DNA of 64,000 nt from Herpetosiphon geysericola (lineage in GTDB: Bacteria > Chloroflexota > Chloroflexia > Chloroflexales > Herpetosiphonaceae): positions 62,001 to 126,000 of the forward strand of contig NZ_LGKP01000022.1 in assembly GCF_001306135.1 (NCBI RefSeq). The letters run 5' to 3'. Shown in pieces: positions 52,985-61,674 of this stretch (positions within the stretch are counted from its first letter, which is position 1; each line of letters starts with the position of its first letter). Made by a program: the position numbers and the translations under genes. The notes under the pieces were generated by a model. It saw only the letters and a program-made list of their open reading frames with translations, was not told the origin of the DNA and did not search any database.

Positions 52985-54679
52985 ATGTCACACAGCAACC
53001 AGCGGCGCATTCAATGGCTCTATTGGCTTTTGGCCTTGCCAGCGCTTGCTTTTTTTATGCTCTTTTTTGGCGTGCCACTGTGGGCAATTATGCAACGTGC
53101 CTTTGCAGAAAAGGGCTTGTTGGTTGCCATCCAAATAGTCGTGAGCAACCGTAGCTTGCTGCATGTCGTGGCCTGGAGTGCTTGGCAAGCCAGCCTTTCG
53201 ACCCTGTTTACCTTGCTACTTGGTGTACCAACCGCCTATCTTCTGGCGCACTATCACTTTCCCGGGCGGGCATTAATTCGCTCGTTGATTGCAGTGCCAT
53301 TTGTGTTGCCAACGGTGGTTGTCGCCTTGGCTTTTCGGGCTTTGCTTGGCGAGCGCGGCTTGGTCAATCGCTGGCTGATGGCGTGGTTTGAGCTTACGCA
53401 CGCGCCATTGCAGCTTGAGCAAAGCCTTGGCATGATTTTGCTGGCTCATGTTTTTTTCAATCTGACGGTTGTTGTGCGGTTGCTTAGCGCCTATTGGAGC
53501 AACCACGACCAGCGTTTGGAGGCTTCGGCCAATGTGCTGGGCGCGCCACGCTGGCGGGTTTGGCTCGAAGTGACCTTGCCATTAGCAATGCCAGCCTTGT
53601 TAGCAGCAGCGTTGTTGGTTTTTACCTTTACCTTTTCGGCCTTTGGCACGGTGCTGTTATTGGGCAGTAGCCAACAACGCACCATCGAGGTCGAAATTTA
53701 TGATCAAGCGATTCGCCAATTTAATTTGCCAGTCGCCGCAACCCTCTCGCTATTGCAAATTCTCACCAGCCTGGGCTTGACCTTGGCCTATACGCGGCTT
53801 GTGCGGCGGAGCAGCGTGGCTCAAGAAGCCCAGCAATTGCCGTTGCGTCGTGCTCAGCGTTGGTCAACCCGCTTGGCTATTGGCTTGGTGATGCTGCTGG
53901 TGGGGAGTCTGATTGTCTTGCCATTGGGCAGTTTGTTGCTTGGCGCATTGCGCATTGATGGCCAGTGGAGCCTTGAATATTTTCGTATGTTGAGCATCAA
54001 TCAGCGCGGCAGTTATGCCTATGTGCCGCCAACCCAAGCGATGCTCAACTCACTACGTTATGCAGGTATTACCATGGTTTTGGCTTTGGGGTTTGGCTTA
54101 CCGTGTGCCTATTTGCTGGCTCAGCCCCAAGCCCGCCTCACCAAGCTGCTCGATGGTCTGCTGATGTTGCCCTTGGGCACGTCGGCGGTGACTGTCGGTT
54201 TAGGCTATATTATCGCGTTTCGTTCGTATGAACTTTGGAGCTGGGAAACCCCTGATCTGCGGCGTTGGTCGGGCTTGTTGCCGCTCGCTCATACCTTGCT
54301 AGCTTTGCCATTTGTGATTCGCACAATGTTGCCTGCCTTGCGGCGTTTAAATCCCCGTTTACGCGAGGCTGCCCGCATGTTGGGTGCAAAACCATGGCGG
54401 GCTTGGTGGGAAGTTGATTTGCGCTTGCTCCTGCCAAGCATCATGGCTTCGGCACTCTTTGCCTTTACTGTTTCGTTAGGCGATTTTGGGGCGGCGCTGG
54501 TGGTGAGCGTAACCAGCCCAGATACGGCCACTATGCCCGTAGTGATCTTTCGTTTTTTGGGCCAACCTGGGGCAAGCAACTATGGCCAATCCTTGGCAAT
54601 GAGCAGCCTGTTGATGCTGGTTACCTTTGTGAGTTTTGGGCTGTTGGAGCGCTTCCGCGACCAAGGCAGCGAATGGTGA
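52985..54679 (+). CDS. ABC transporter permease with two BPD domains (ThiP/FbpB type)
   Basis: 564 residues, about 12 hydrophobic segments, two fused permease halves. EAA-type loops are at about 175-195 ('RLEASANVLGAPRWRVWLEV') and 450-475 ('PRLREAARMLGAKPWRAWWE'), as in thiamine (ThiP) and iron (FbpB/SfuB) importers. Thiamine seems likelier from 'SAFGTVLLLGSSQQRTIEVE', but this is not decisive. Neither a binding protein nor an ATPase gene is next to it, so it must draw partners from elsewhere. A weak ribosome site precedes the ATG. Confidence 0.85.
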   Translation: MSHSNQRRIQWLYWLLALPALAFFMLFFGVPLWAIMQRAFAEKGLLVAIQIVVSNRSLLHVVAWSAWQASLSTLFTLLLGVPTAYLLAHYHFPGRALIRSLIAVPFVLPTVVVALAFRALLGERGLVNRWLMAWFELTHAPLQLEQSLGMILLAHVFFNLTVVVRLLSAYWSNHDQRLEASANVLGAPRWRVWLEVTLPLAMPALLAAALLVFTFTFSAFGTVLLLGSSQQRTIEVEIYDQAIRQFNLPVAATLSLLQILTSLGLTLAYTRLVRRSSVAQEAQQLPLRRAQRWSTRLAIGLVMLLVGSLIVLPLGSLLLGALRIDGQWSLEYFRMLSINQRGSYAYVPPTQAMLNSLRYAGITMVLALGFGLPCAYLLAQPQARLTKLLDGLLMLPLGTSAVTVGLGYIIAFRSYELWSWETPDLRRWSGLLPLAHTLLALPFVIRTMLPALRRLNPRLREAARMLGAKPWRAWWEVDLRLLLPSIMASALFAFTVSLGDFGAALVVSVTSPDTATMPVVIFRFLGQPGASNYGQSLAMSSLLMLVTFVSFGLLERFRDQGSEW

Positions 54680-54697
54680 TAACTAGACAGAATGGAG

Positions 54698-54703
54698 TAT
54701 AAT
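54698..54703 (+). promoter_or_regulatory. Probable -10 box of the hybrid kinase gene
   Basis: TATAAT followed by AG, 37 bases before the start. No good -35 hexamer at 17 bases. Same TATAATAG form as at 11184. Confidence 0.5.
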
Positions 54704-54740
54704 AGCATTAGAATCCGTTGGCTTGGCGAAGGATGGTTGC

Positions 54741-57116
54741 ATGAAACGAGGGTCGGTACGCCGGACAATGATCATCATTGCAACCGTGCTTTTGAGCCTA
54801 ATGACTGGGTTAAATATCGTTGGGGTTATTGAGCGTAATTGGCTGAATGATGATATTGAATATGTGATTGATCTCGAAGATGCAGAACGCTTAGCCCGCG
54901 AAATTAGCCTCTATACCCAATATCAAGCTCATGCGCTCGATGCCTATGCCTTGGGCTATGCAGATGAGCGCGAACACTATACCCGTTATCGCCAAGCCTT
55001 CGATGATAAACGCCTCGAACTTGAACAATTCTTCCAGCACATGCAACCAAGCCCCGAGACCAAAGCCGCCTTCGATCAGGTGCAAAAGCTCAGCGCCGAT
55101 TACCAAGATGCAGGCATTGCTTATCTCGCCCAAATCGATTTACGCATCCAAGAAGCAGCGCCAACCCGCTCTGCAGCTGAACTCGCTGCTTGGGAAATTC
55201 TCGATGAGCGTGCCGACCAACTCGACGCTGCCAGCCAAGTCTTATCCGATATTATTGACGATCAATCTGAAACCCTCGAAGCCTCGATTACTAAGCAAAA
55301 TGGCCGTATGATTGTCGCCTTAACTGGCCGCAGTATGGCAATATTTGTGCTGCTCATTTTATTCGTTTACTATCTGCTGGGGCGGGTTGGTAGTCAATTT
55401 AACCTTGTGCGCGATGGGGCGCAACGCTTTGCCGATGGCGATTTTTCGAGCGATATTCCGATTCGGCGCTATGATGAAGTTGGCCAGCTTGCTGCTAGTT
55501 TTAACACCATGGCCCAAACGATTCGCGGCCAAATTGAGCGGCTTGAACAAGCAAAGGATCACGCGCAACGCTTGCAATTTGTGGCCGAAGAAGCCAACCG
55601 CGCCAAAAGTAATTTCTTGGCTAATATGAGCCACGAACTGCGCACGCCACTCAACGCGATCATCGGCTATAGCGAAATTCTGCAAGAAGAATGCGAAGAC
55701 CTCGGCCAAACCGCCATGATCGACGATCTCGATCGGATTCGGCTTTCAGGTCGCCATTTGCTGACCTTAATCAACGATATTTTGGATTTGGCCAAGATTG
55801 AATCAGGCAAGGTTGAAATTTTGCCTGAGGAAATTTCGCTGCCCCAATTATTGCACGATGTGCGCTCCACCGTTGATCCAATGATTATCAAAAATGAAAA
55901 TCGCTTGGTGATCGAATCGGCGGCGGGCTTGCTGACGATGATTAGCGATGAAACCCGCTTGCGCCAGATTTTAGTCAATTTGCTGAGCAATGCTGCCAAA
56001 TTTACCGAGCATGGCCGCATTACGCTCCGGGTGCAGCCCAGCGAAGAAGCTGGCTGGATCAATTTCAGCGTGCATGATAATGGCATTGGCATGAGCAACG
56101 CCCAATTAGCGCGCTTATTTCAACCATTTACCCAAGCCGATGCATCAACGACGCGCAAATATGGCGGCACTGGGCTTGGCTTGGCCCTAAGTCGGCGTTT
56201 GGCGCAACTGCTTGGCGGCGATATTCGGGTTCAAAGTGAGTTGGGTGTTGGCTCGACCTTTAGCGTACATCTGCCGCAATCGGTCATCGATATGACTCCA
56301 GTTTCGTTGCTTGATGAAGCGCCAGTGATTATTAGCGAAGCCAACAATAACCAACCAAAAGTGCTGATTATCGACGACGATCGTAACGTGCACCACATGC
56401 TTTCGCGCACGCTCAAGCGCGAAGGTTGGAGCGTTTTGAGTGCGCTCAATGGTGAAGACGGCTTAACGATGGTCCGAAGCTATCATCCAACCGCGATTTT
56501 GCTTGATGTGTTGCTGCCAGGCCATATCAACGGCTGGGAAATTCTGGCTGAAATCAAGGCCGATCCAGCGATTGCCGAAATTCCGGTGATTATGCATACG
56601 ATTGTGGCTGAGCCGAATCAAGGCGTTTCATTTGGGGTATACGATTATTTGATCAAGCCTGTTGATCGCGGTCAATTATTGCGCACCCTGCGCAGTTGTA
56701 TCGACCCGCAAAACGATAAAACCCAATTAGTCTTGGTTGTTGACGATGATCAGGATAGTCGGGCGATGTTGCGGCGCATGCTCGAAGGCGCTGGCTGGAA
56801 GGTTTATGAGGCAGCCAATGGCCGCGAAGCCTTGGGCGCATTGCATAGCCGCCCCTTTGGAGCCATGATTCTCGATTTGATGATGCCCGAAATGGATGGC
56901 TTTGAAACGATTGCTGCTTTGCAAGAGCTTGAGCAATTCCGCGATCTGCCAATTATTGTGGTTTCGGCCAAAGAGCTAACCGAGGAAGAACGGCAACAAC
57001 TCGAAGCAACCGTTGAACGCGTGGTTAGTAAGGGGAATGTGCGGCGTGAAGAGATTTTGGCCTTGGTTCGCGAGCAAGTTCGGCGGCGGGTGGAGCAACC
57101 GCCTACAACCACGTAA
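54741..57116 (+). CDS. Membrane-bound hybrid histidine kinase with two receivers
   Basis: 791 residues from ATG 54741 (AAGGA 7 bases upstream). A first membrane helix at about 11-30, a helical external sensor (about 32-190), a second helix near 200-220, HAMP (about 222-275), then the kinase core with '[20 protein letters not shown]' (phospho-His near 297) and ATPase '[13 protein letters not shown]' and '[18 protein letters not shown]'. Two receivers follow: about 540-655 ('[18 protein letters not shown]', LLDVLLPG) and 664-785 ('[18 protein letters not shown]', [10 protein letters not shown]). Output must pass through other receivers. Confidence 0.94.
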   Translation: MKRGSVRRTMIIIATVLLSLMTGLNIVGVIERNWLNDDIEYVIDLEDAERLAREISLYTQYQAHALDAYALGYADEREHYTRYRQAFDDKRLELEQFFQHMQPSPETKAAFDQVQKLSADYQDAGIAYLAQIDLRIQEAAPTRSAAELAAWEILDERADQLDAASQVLSDIIDDQSETLEASITKQNGRMIVALTGRSMAIFVLLILFVYYLLGRVGSQFNLVRDGAQRFADGDFSSDIPIRRYDEVGQLAASFNTMAQTIRGQIERLEQAKDHAQRLQFVAEEANRAKSNFLANMSHELRTPLNAIIGYSEILQEECEDLGQTAMIDDLDRIRLSGRHLLTLINDILDLAKIESGKVEILPEEISLPQLLHDVRSTVDPMIIKNENRLVIESAAGLLTMISDETRLRQILVNLLSNAAKFTEHGRITLRVQPSEEAGWINFSVHDNGIGMSNAQLARLFQPFTQADASTTRKYGGTGLGLALSRRLAQLLGGDIRVQSELGVGSTFSVHLPQSVIDMTPVSLLDEAPVIISEANNNQPKVLIIDDDRNVHHMLSRTLKREGWSVLSALNGEDGLTMVRSYHPTAILLDVLLPGHINGWEILAEIKADPAIAEIPVIMHTIVAEPNQGVSFGVYDYLIKPVDRGQLLRTLRSCIDPQNDKTQLVLVVDDDQDSRAMLRRMLEGAGWKVYEAANGREALGALHSRPFGAMILDLMMPEMDGFETIAALQELEQFRDLPIIVVSAKELTEEERQQLEATVERVVSKGNVRREEILALVREQVRRRVEQPPTTT

Positions 57117-57117
57117 A

Positions 57118-57792
57118 TTGCTGCGCTGGAGCATACGTTTGATGCTTGCGCTTGCAATTGCTTTATTGCTGGTCAATAGTTGGGTGCGTTGGGCAACCGC
57201 CGATTATCGTTTTGCTGATGTGGCCAGCATTCCAACCCAACAGGTTGCAATTGTGTTTGGTGCTGGCATTCGCAACAACCAACCAAGCGCAGCGCTGCGC
57301 GAGCGGCTTGATGGCGCAATTCGCTTGTATCAAGCAGGCAAAGTGCAACATCTCTTGATGAGTGGCGATAATAGCCAGGTTAATTATGATGAAGTGAGCG
57401 TGATACGCGAGTATGCGCTGGCCCATGGCGTGCCTGCTAGCGCAATTACCCGCGATTATGCTGGTTTCAGCACCTACGAAACCTGCTATCGGGCCAAGGC
57501 GATTTTTGGCCTCGAACAAGCCATCCTTGTGACCCAAGACTATCATTTACCCCGCGCAATCTACACCTGTCGCGAGTTGGGCTTGGCGGCGATTGGCCTG
57601 AGCATTCCCGATTGGAGCTATCAGCCAGAACAGGCCACAACCTACTATCCGCCAATGACCCAAGTGCGCTACACCACCCGCGAATGGTTAGCACGTTGCA
57701 AAGCGCTGTTTGAAGTGCATATTAGCCAGCCGCAACCAACCTTTTTGGGGCCATCCGTCGGCTTGGGCGAAACCACCAGCGCCCAACAATAA
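57118..57792 (+). CDS. SanA/YdcF-type DUF218 membrane protein
   Basis: About 224 residues. The first helix ('WSIRLMLALAIALLLVNSWV') is N-terminal, followed by 'VAIVFGAGIRNNQPSAALRE', 'HLLMSGDNSQVNYDEVSVIR' and 'ITRDYAGFSTYETCYRAKAI', then the C-terminal 'QPTFLGPSVGLGE', which parallels SanA's PRFLGP. SanA-like proteins act on cell-envelope integrity and vancomycin resistance in enterics. The start is uncertain: TTG 57118 follows the kinase stop by one base, ATG 57142 is in the helix, and ATG 57037 would overlap the kinase gene. I chose TTG. Confidence 0.83.
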   Translation: MLRWSIRLMLALAIALLLVNSWVRWATADYRFADVASIPTQQVAIVFGAGIRNNQPSAALRERLDGAIRLYQAGKVQHLLMSGDNSQVNYDEVSVIREYALAHGVPASAITRDYAGFSTYETCYRAKAIFGLEQAILVTQDYHLPRAIYTCRELGLAAIGLSIPDWSYQPEQATTYYPPMTQVRYTTREWLARCKALFEVHISQPQPTFLGPSVGLGETTSAQQ

Positions 57793-57797
57793 AGCAG

Positions 57798-57831
57798 CAA
57801 CCGCCGAAATTGGCTGCAACTTCGGCGGTTG
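57798..57831. terminator. Bidirectional terminator between SanA-like and YgfZ-like genes
   Basis: CAACCGCCGAA and TTCGGCGGTTG form a perfect 11-base stem with a 12-base loop, between convergent genes. Confidence 0.85.
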
Positions 57832-57839
57832 TGGAATAA

Positions 57840-58823
57840 CTATTCGACGGTAGTTGGCTCAGTTTGAGCGATAAATGGCAGCTCGACCACGGTTGCTTGC
57901 TGATCGCCAACGCTGAGTTGGCTGCCAAGATCGTGGCCAGTGCGCACATAGCCCAAGCCAATGTGCTGATTCAAATCTGGCGACCAAACCACGCTGGTCA
58001 ATGTACCAGCATCTTTGCCATTGCTGGTTAATGGAGTGGGTACTTCAATTGCGCCGCTCAGTTGCAAGCCTTGGAGCTTTTTAGCCAAGCGTCCGCGACT
58101 ATCCATGCGGGCAATAATTTCTTGGCCGATGTAGCACCCTTTGTTAAAGCTGACTGCATCCCACAAATTGGCTTCCAGTGGAATGAATTCTTCGTTGAGT
58201 TCATTTAAGGCTGGGTAACCAGCTTCAACCCGCAACGTATGGTAGGTTTCGCGGTCAAGCAAGCTAGCTTTAGCATCGTCAAAGGCTTCACATAAAGCAT
58301 CAGCTGCTGCCAGATCAGCAAAAATTGCCCAGCCAGCGCCACGCATTGGGCGAATGCGGGCCAAGCGCACTGGACAGCCATCGATTTCCGCGCTGACATG
58401 CTGCCACAAACCAACCTGCTCTAGGGCTTGGTTGGTCAATTGTTGTAAGATTGCGGTGGCTTGGCTGCCATACACCCGCATCTGATGCACGCTCTCGGTA
58501 ACATCGCGCACCTTAAATTGATCGCCATAAAACTTGTTGCGGCCAAAATAGGTGGTTAATTGTGCGCCGCGATTGGCGCTGGTAATTGCCCAAATCGTAT
58601 CATCATTAATCGCCAAGATCGTGATTAAATCGATAATTCGCCCAATATTGGTGGTCAGCACAGTAATTTGGCCAGTGCCAGGGGCCAAATTGAGCACAGC
58701 ATTGGTCGAAAGCCGATTGATCAACACCAAACGGTCACGGCCTGTAATTTCCACACACCCAGCCGACGAGCGATCCAGATAGACTGCTTGCTCGCTGGCA
58801 GCTCGATACGCCTGTTCATTCAT
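57840..58823 (-). CDS. ygfZ: YgfZ-like folate-binding protein of the GcvT superfamily
   Basis: 327 residues. The signature 'FNKGCYIGQEIIARMD' (K-G-C-Y-x-G-Q-E) identifies YgfZ, a tetrahydrofolate-dependent helper in iron-sulphur protein maintenance; the GcvT-like 'FIPLEANLWDAVSFNKGC' adds support. GAGGAGGT lies 9 bases before ATG 58823. It is 15 bases downstream of the DsbA-like gene on the same strand, so the two form an operon. Confidence 0.92.
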   Translation of the reverse strand: MNEQAYRAASEQAVYLDRSSAGCVEITGRDRLVLINRLSTNAVLNLAPGTGQITVLTTNIGRIIDLITILAINDDTIWAITSANRGAQLTTYFGRNKFYGDQFKVRDVTESVHQMRVYGSQATAILQQLTNQALEQVGLWQHVSAEIDGCPVRLARIRPMRGAGWAIFADLAAADALCEAFDDAKASLLDRETYHTLRVEAGYPALNELNEEFIPLEANLWDAVSFNKGCYIGQEIIARMDSRGRLAKKLQGLQLSGAIEVPTPLTSNGKDAGTLTSVVWSPDLNQHIGLGYVRTGHDLGSQLSVGDQQATVVELPFIAQTEPTTVE

Positions 58824-58838
58824 AACCAACGACCTCCT

Positions 58839-59447
58839 CTAGTTGCTTGGTTGTTGTGGGTCAAGGGCTTGTTGCAAAACATCGGCAAATACGTCGTAGG
58901 GTTGGGCGCCCACAACCAAGTAGCGTTTGGCAAAAACACTGGCGGGCACGCCACTCAAGCGTAGTTGCTGGGCTAACGCAATATCTTCTTCAACCGCAGC
59001 ATCGTAGAGTGGCTCGGCCAAACTTGCTGCTAAATTGCTGGCATCAAGCCCAACCGATTCGGCGCACGCGGCCAAAACTTCAATTTGGCTAATATCTTGG
59101 CCTTGCAACCAATAGGCGGCTAATACAGCTTTGGCAAAACCATTGCCAGCGCCCTGTTGTTCGGCCCATTTGGTCGCTCGATGTGCCCAACGGCTATCAA
59201 TGCCAAACGGCCCTTGTTGAATATCAACCCCATATTGAGCTTTGGCCATCGCCACCATCGCTGGCGTTTTTTCGGCAATAAATTGGCGATATTGGGCATC
59301 TGGTGGCGGCGAGCCAAATGGCCGCAATTCAAAGGCGTGCCATGTCAATTCAATATCGTGAGTTTCTTCCAAGCGTTTTAAGCTGGTTGAAACAAGAAAA
59401 CAAAAGGGGCAAACGAAATCCGACCATACATCAACGCTAACCGACAT
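58839..59447 (-). CDS. DsbA-family oxidoreductase, FrnE-like
   Basis: 202 residues from ATG 59447 (AAAGGA upstream). 'VSVDVWSDFVCPFCFL' has the CPFC redox site and 'IQQGPFGIDSRWAHRATKWA' and 'GVPASVFAKRYLVVGAQPYD' with the cis-Pro loop are typical of the FrnE/2-hydroxychromene-carboxylate isomerase branch. No signal peptide is seen, so it is cytoplasmic. Likely handles thiol redox or protection of cysteine-containing partners. Co-transcribed with the YgfZ-like gene, which links it to thiol or iron-sulphur repair by context. Confidence 0.9.
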   Translation of the reverse strand: MSVSVDVWSDFVCPFCFLVSTSLKRLEETHDIELTWHAFELRPFGSPPPDAQYRQFIAEKTPAMVAMAKAQYGVDIQQGPFGIDSRWAHRATKWAEQQGAGNGFAKAVLAAYWLQGQDISQIEVLAACAESVGLDASNLAASLAEPLYDAAVEEDIALAQQLRLSGVPASVFAKRYLVVGAQPYDVFADVLQQALDPQQPSN

Positions 59448-59583
59448 ACTAGCTTTCCTTTCCGCGCAAGTCCAACCGCCAACAAGGCCCAAACCTCAAT
59501 CAACTGGCGGCCTTTTCAGTCTACCACGAGCCGCCGATTGTGGTAGACTAACCAAACACATGAGCTATTAAAGGGATTGGGCA

Positions 59584-60828
59584 ATGAAAATTCTCCACCT
59601 CGCAGATATTCACATTGGCATGGAAAATTATGGTCGGCTTGATAATGCAACTGGCCTCAACACCCGCTTAATCGATTATCTTGATCGTTTTGCAGAAGCC
59701 TTGCAGATTGGCATCGAGCAGGATGTTGATTTGGTGCTGATTGCTGGCGATATTTATAAAAACCGCACACCCAACCCAACCCATCAACGTGAATTTGCCC
59801 GTCGCCTGCGCAGCGTTTTGGATCGGGGCATTCCGGTGTTTATTTTGGTTGGCAACCACGATGTTTCTGCCGCCGCTGGCAAAGCCCACTCGGTCGAAAT
59901 TTTCGATACGCTGGCGATTGACGGCGTGACGATTGCCGATCGGCTTGGGATTCATACGATCGAAACCCGCGCTGGCAGCATTCAAATTGTGGCTGTGCCT
60001 TGGATTAGCCGCCATGCAATTTTAACCAAAGATGATATTCGTGAATTGCCATTTGCCGAACTCGAAGCCGAATTGTTGCGGCGGGTCGGGGCTTGGCTCG
60101 AACAAGTGCCAGAGCGTTTGCGCGGCGATTTACCAGCTATTTTAACCTTTCATGGCACGGTTTCCAATGCCACTTATGGCGCTGAACGCTCGGTGATGTT
60201 GGGCAATGATCTGATTTTACCACCATCGCTTTTGGCTCAGCCAGGCATTCAATATGTGGCGTTGGGCCATATTCATCGCTATCAAGTGCTGAGCCAAAAT
60301 CCCCCGATGATCTACCCTGGCTCGATTGAACGGATCGATTTTAGCGAGGAAACCGAGCAAAAACAGGTGGTGATTGTTGAAATTGAAAATAATTGGGAAG
60401 ATGCGACCTTCCAGCCAATTCCGGTGCATCCACGCCCCTTCGTTACGATTAAAGTTGATGTAACTGGCAGCAGCGACCCCATGGAGCGGGTAGCCCAAGC
60501 AATGAGCAAACGTGATTTAGCAGGTGCTGTGGTGCGCCTGTTGATTAGTGCTGCCGCTGAGCAACGCCCGCAACTTGATGAAGCAGAACTGCGGCGTTTG
60601 CTTGAAGCTGCCGAAACCCATGTGATTGCCAGCATCGCGATTGATGCCAAACGCAGCGAACGCACGCGCTATGCAGCAGTTGCCAGCGAATTGAACGAAG
60701 GGCTTACGCCCCGTCGTGCGCTTGAAATCTACCTTGAGAGCAGCAACATCAGTGCTACCCGCCGCGAGCACATGCTCAAAGCAGCCGATGCCCTGATCAA
60801 AGCAGAGCAGGCAAGCGAGCATGCATAA
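59584..60828 (+). CDS. SbcD-like DNA repair metallophosphoesterase
   Basis: 414 residues. All metal-binding blocks of the Mre11/SbcD family are present: LADIHIG (D8, H10), LIAGDIYKN, LVGNHDV, LTFHGT and LGHIHRY. It cuts DNA ends and hairpins with an SbcC ATPase. No SbcC gene follows; the stop codon falls directly at the start of a repeat mosaic, so an original partner may have been lost or relocated. Helical C-terminal domain for SbcC binding is at about 320-410. A weak ribosome site lies before the ATG. Confidence 0.92.
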   Translation: MKILHLADIHIGMENYGRLDNATGLNTRLIDYLDRFAEALQIGIEQDVDLVLIAGDIYKNRTPNPTHQREFARRLRSVLDRGIPVFILVGNHDVSAAAGKAHSVEIFDTLAIDGVTIADRLGIHTIETRAGSIQIVAVPWISRHAILTKDDIRELPFAELEAELLRRVGAWLEQVPERLRGDLPAILTFHGTVSNATYGAERSVMLGNDLILPPSLLAQPGIQYVALGHIHRYQVLSQNPPMIYPGSIERIDFSEETEQKQVVIVEIENNWEDATFQPIPVHPRPFVTIKVDVTGSSDPMERVAQAMSKRDLAGAVVRLLISAAAEQRPQLDEAELRRLLEAAETHVIASIAIDAKRSERTRYAAVASELNEGLTPRRALEIYLESSNISATRREHMLKAADALIKAEQASEHA

Positions 60829-60829
60829 A

Positions 60830-61003
60830 AGGCAGAAGGCAAAAGGCAAAAGTGAGCAGAGAACAGAGAACATAATCCTCATCATCTGTGCCAATCTGTA
60901 GCTAAAAAATTAGCCTTTGTGTGCTTCGTGTCCTTCGTGCCCTTCGTGCTCTTCGCGGTTAAAAATAATCTTCATGTGCTTCGTGCTCTTCGTGGATCAA
61001 TCG
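60830..61003 (+). repeat. Intergenic repeat mosaic 6
   Basis: The gap after the SbcD-like gene holds AAGGCAGAAGGCAAAAGGC, GAGAACAGAGAACAT, AATCCTCATCATCTGTG, CTGTGCCAATCTGTAGC, GCTTCGTGTCCTTCGTGCC, GCTCTTCGCGGTTAAAAA and TCTTCGTGGATCAATC. The rest of the gap to 61088 holds the lipoprotein promoter region (TATCCT at 61023) and leader. Confidence 0.85.
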
Positions 61004-61088
61004 AGGGTAGGAACAAAATCTGCTATCCTAACGTTGATCTCGCAGTGAGGTTGGCACAACGCCAATTCTAATTAAGGAGTTTTACCGA

Positions 61089-61538
61089 ATGCGTAAGGGA
61101 ATTTTGCTGCTCGTATTGACCTCCGTTTTAGCAGCATGCGGCACCACACAAAGCACACCAACGGCTGCGCCAACTGCGACAGTCGCGGTAACCCCCACGA
61201 TCGATAGCGCGAGCTATCCAACCCCTGACTTAGCTCAAAGCGAAATTGGCCTGATGATGATTGACAGTGTGGCAGTTACGGTCAAAGAATCGATGCCGCC
61301 CCAAGTAATGGTTGAAATTAACGGCATGCTCAACGATGGCTGCACCGCATTCCACGAAGCAAAGCAATCGGTCGAAGGTAACACGATTAAAATTGAAGTA
61401 ACGACGATTCGACCAAAAGATGCAATGTGTACCCAAGAAATCTCACCATTTAGCACCACGATTCAAGTTGATGCGCAACTCCAACCAGGCGAATACACGA
61501 TTCTGGTCAATGATGTTGCTGAAGCGCTTAAATTGTAA
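61089..61538 (+). CDS. Small secreted lipoprotein, function unknown
   Basis: 149 residues. MRKGILLLVLTSVLAACG is a lipoprotein signal with lipobox LAAC (Cys17). A Thr/Pro-rich linker (20-50) precedes a small domain with 'VAVTVKESMPPQVMVEINGM' and two cysteines (C84 and C113 in the full chain), which may form a disulphide. AAGGAG lies 8 bases before the ATG. I do not recognise the family. A hairpin terminator follows. Confidence 0.82.
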   Translation: MRKGILLLVLTSVLAACGTTQSTPTAAPTATVAVTPTIDSASYPTPDLAQSEIGLMMIDSVAVTVKESMPPQVMVEINGMLNDGCTAFHEAKQSVEGNTIKIEVTTIRPKDAMCTQEISPFSTTIQVDAQLQPGEYTILVNDVAEALKL

Positions 61539-61561
61539 ACTTGCAGATAGCTTATTATGCA

Positions 61562-61583
61562 GCGGGGAGCCTTGGCTCTCCGC
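61562..61583 (+). terminator. Terminator after the lipoprotein gene
   Basis: GCGGGGAGCC and GGCTCTCCGC form a 10-base stem (one G-T pair) with a TT loop, followed by ATTTGGTTT. Confidence 0.75.
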
Positions 61584-61674
61584 ATTTGGTTTAATCGAGA
61601 GCTGATGCCGATTTTGACAGATCGCCAAGCTGTTCTAAAATATCGAACACAGATAACAACCATGGAAGTTAGCT

